Shown in pieces: positions 61,273 to 64,000 of a DNA stretch of 64,000 nucleotides (the first letter of the stretch is position 1; each line of letters opens with the position of its first letter). Source of the DNA: Macrotrachela quadricornifera (Eukaryota; Rotifera; Eurotatoria; Philodinida; Philodinidae). The notes under the pieces were generated by a model. The model was not told where the DNA came from, ran no database searches, and saw nothing but the letters and a program-made list of their open reading frames with translations. Made by a program: the position numbers and the translations under genes. The DNA lies in assembly GCA_022393335.1 (NCBI GenBank), contig JAJEKB010001330.1, forward strand, positions 1-64,000, given 5' to 3'.

Positions 61273-62790
61273 GGGAACGAAAACTTATGGAAGCAAACAT
61301 CAAAAGATATTATAAATTATTCCATTATTTAGAAGTCTGATATGACTCATCGAAGGGTTCATGTCACTGTTACAGTCAAAAATATGAAGAATGACTCATA
61401 CCGATACCGGTAGGGAAAAAACGTTACCGATTACGATTCTGATTTGTGTTGCCTCTGTGATGTCATATTTTTTATGTTTTCAATAACCGACAATGAAATG
61501 CAGCCGATTTTATAATAGCAATGCCTTCAGGCAAGAGTGGAATCCCAACGTTTGCTGTTTTCGTCTTACATATTCAGTTTTTTTTATCATCTGTTTAATC
61601 TAATTCTCAATAATACTTAGGACGTACCAAAAGTTCGGATCACGGCGTTACCTAACCATAGAGTGAGCTTTAAGAAACTTTCTTTCTATACGGTCTAATA
61701 GAGAAAAGAATGCTCTAATTTTCTATCCTATTTGATCATGCTTCAACTAATATCGTAATAATAAATTTTCGATAAGACTTTTTGAGGGTGACGGTGAGAC
61801 ATAGAGTGAGTTTTGGTTTTGATTGGGATTAAATCTGGGCATCGAAAGCAAATGATGCTGAGGAGCAAGTATTGCGGGAGCAAATGTCCGGGAAGCATCT
61901 TTCGTGGATTTGTTGTAATCAACTTGGAATCAACATGTAAATTCCAAGATGATTCCAAATCAGATTTTAGATGATTATAATTGAATTTCAAATTCATCAA
62001 AAGGAACGTTGATAATACAACAATCGACATTTTTTGTATTCGACAAAATTGTAGGCACTCTATGGAAATATCCAAGAAAAACACATTTTTCCATTTTTGA
62101 ATTTATACTGACACCTTACTTTTCTACTGCAAAAAAAGAACTATTTAGTATTAATAAACCCCATTTTTGACGAGCTTCCATTTGATATAAAATCCACTAT
62201 CTCTTTTACTGGAAATTATAGGCGGCACTCCCTGGCAAACCCAAGTAAATTAATAAATCGTTCTGAATTTCACTCGCTCACTGATATAAGTAGTTATCAT
62301 GTAAAATAGTCTTTTCACCTTGTTTCAGTTGTTGATCAAGTAAAGTTTGTGTCTAAATCAAATATTGTAATTAGAAAACTCCTATCGTTCTTGCATAAGT
62401 AAAATGATTGTGATTTCTAAAGAACGTTGTTAACAATTTATTATTTTATAGCCTCAAAATGCATTTCTCTTTCTAATCAAAAATAATCAAAGAACTAATT
62501 GATTCTTTATTAATTTTTGAAAGTCAAATAATTCTATATTTTTAACATTCTTTGTCTATATAAAGGTTCCTGATTATACTTTTATGCAAAACAAAAGAAG
62601 AAAAAAGAAAACAAATTATTCCAGTTGGACATGCAACGGAAGAATTCTATGCATATCAATATCAAATACATCGAATATAAACAAAGGAAAAGGAAGAGAA
62701 AAAAAAAGCCAAGGTTCAGTCATGAGATTACAGGGATAAGAAAAGAAAGACATTCAAAACAAAAAAAAAATATAGAATTATAATTATAAA
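61273..62790. other. About 1.5 kb downstream of the receptor gene
   Basis: AT-rich; the 113-codon minus frame at 61743-62084 has no recognisable features. Includes the receptor 3'UTR. Confidence 0.4.
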
Positions 62791-64000
62791 TTAAGTTGAA
62801 GTTAATGGTATTGGCTCAATAATTGCTGATGATGAATTATTCGTTGTTGTTACAGATAATGGTACTAAATATTTCCAATGATTATAAGGAGATTCCATTG
62901 ATGAACTAATACCACTTGATGAATATGATGAACCTGTACTTAATGGTGCTAAATGTTTTAAATTTTCATTTAATTGTTGTTGATCAACTATTCAATTAAA
63001 AATAAGGAAAAAATAAAATATTTATATAATTAAATAACAAACCTTTATTAATTAATGGTGTAATAATTCCTTTTGGTTTATATTGTCGTTGACATGTACT
63101 ATGATGATAATGCAAATGTGAACAAGATATTTCATCATGATTATCAATTATTTTATTATTTGAAGATATTTTTAAAGGAAGTGTATGTATTGGACATGAT
63201 GATGTAACTGTTGAATGTTCAAATATATTTTTACATTCATCATTAAATGGTGTTAATGTATGATAAAAATTTTCTTGTAAATTTTCATTTTCTATTGGAT
63301 TTATATTTAAACATATATTCTCATTATGATTTATAGTTGAATTATGACAAATCATTTTTGATGATTTTGGATTTGTTGGATAAGTAAATGGAATTAATTT
63401 TCCATCAATAGATATAATACCATGTTGTAAATAAGGTGTAGTAGAATAATTTGAATTAGGAGTTTTATGTAAACCATTCGAATAATATTCTGATTTCATT
63501 TGAGCTAAAAAAAAATAAAAAAATAATTTTTAAAAGTTTTGTCTTATTTTTATAAAACAAACCGATAAATTTTTTTCGTTGAAATAATCTTAATATACAC
63601 ATAGCAATAAGTATAAGAAATAAAATTAATAGAATTCCAGATATAATACCAATTATTAAATAAAGTATATCAGAATTTTTTTGTATAGATGGTGTTATTA
63701 AATCATGTTTAATATGAGATGGTTTGTGTATATTAGTTATATTATCAAGAATTTCATCAAGATTAGGTAAAGGAACTAATATTTCAATTGAATTACTCAT
63801 TGGACCTATACCATTATTTGTATAAATTGCCATAGATAATTCATATTTTTTTCCTGATTCAATTGTTGAAATTGTATATGTATTTATCAAAGGATAATGT
63901 AAATTTGGTACTGTTATTATTGTAAAATTTTTTTTTGAATGTATTGGTCGATAATAAATAATAAAACCTTTAATTGTTTCACTATTCGTATTGTTTAATA
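62791..64000 (-). CDS. FN3/transmembrane receptor, 3' part (CDON/BOC-like)
   Basis: Three exons on the minus strand: from beyond the window edge to 63563, then 63504-63043, then 62987-62791, with GT-AG introns in phase. The visible protein begins inside a fibronectin type III domain (GFIIYYRPIHSKK ... SGKKYELSMAIYTNNGIGPM), whose GFxIYYRP motif resembles the last FN3 domain of the CDON/BOC (Ihog) Hedgehog co-receptors. A linker follows, then one transmembrane helix (LYLIIGIISGILLILFLILI) with a basic stop-transfer LRLFQRKK, and a cytoplasmic tail of about 220 residues rich in Ser, Asn, His and Cys. The tail has no recognisable domain. It is a cell-surface adhesion or guidance receptor; the exact orthologue is uncertain without the missing N-terminal Ig/FN3 domains. 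Confidence 0.75.

Overview
The window looks like a bdelloid rotifer nuclear contig, probably Rotaria- or Adineta-like. It is AT-rich, with compact metazoan genes (RAB6, eIF3f, cathepsin B, DCAF4, a rhodopsin-type GPCR, a MAP2K-like kinase) carrying many 37-60 nt GT-AG introns. It also holds the ADP-ribosyltransferase+TPR family and the F-box-like family that are strongly expanded in bdelloids, set among dense, mostly non-autonomous DNA transposons. The organism call is inference from these gene families; no search could be run.

Layout. 1-190 is the 5' flank of an ADP-ribosyltransferase (ART) gene lying just off the left edge. 508-3479 is a set of nested inverted-repeat elements. 3.5-11.9 kb has no convincing gene, but holds a 318-bp hAT MITE with a perfect 8-bp target duplication, a 0.94-kb TIR element and repeat fragments. 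12-24.1 kb is the gene-rich core: DCAF4-like and eIF3f (57 bp apart, candidate trans-spliced operon), a GPCR, RAB6 (minus), a LIM-domain gene (minus) and cathepsin B. RAB6 and the LIM gene are assembled from short exons that single-ORF calling largely misses. 24.1-29.4 kb is gene-poor. 29.45-31.13 kb is an ART+TPR gene with two in-frame stops. 34.1-37.3 kb is a decayed F-box/LRR-like gene split by a piggyBac-type MITE. 37.9-42.3 kb is another nested transposon block. 42.6-42.75 kb holds an odd array of three microexon-like units. 44.08-46.17 kb is an open ART+TPR gene with an assembly gap in its TPR tract. 48.7-52.7 kb holds a pogo/CENP-B-type transposon with a broken transposase, next to a second broken transposon gene. 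55.5-58.4 kb is a MAP2K-like kinase with altered DFG and APE motifs. 58.5-61.3 kb holds a nearly perfect 741-bp palindromic mariner-type element, a partial pogo-type end and a TTAA-flanked element. 62.8-64.0 kb is the 3' end of an FN3/transmembrane receptor that continues off the right edge.

How the parts relate. The core genes are ordinary cell-biology genes with no shared pathway. The ART+TPR family appears three times here (open, broken, and a promoter at the left edge). The mobile DNA forms a few recognisable families with shared termini, some nested in one another and in decayed genes.
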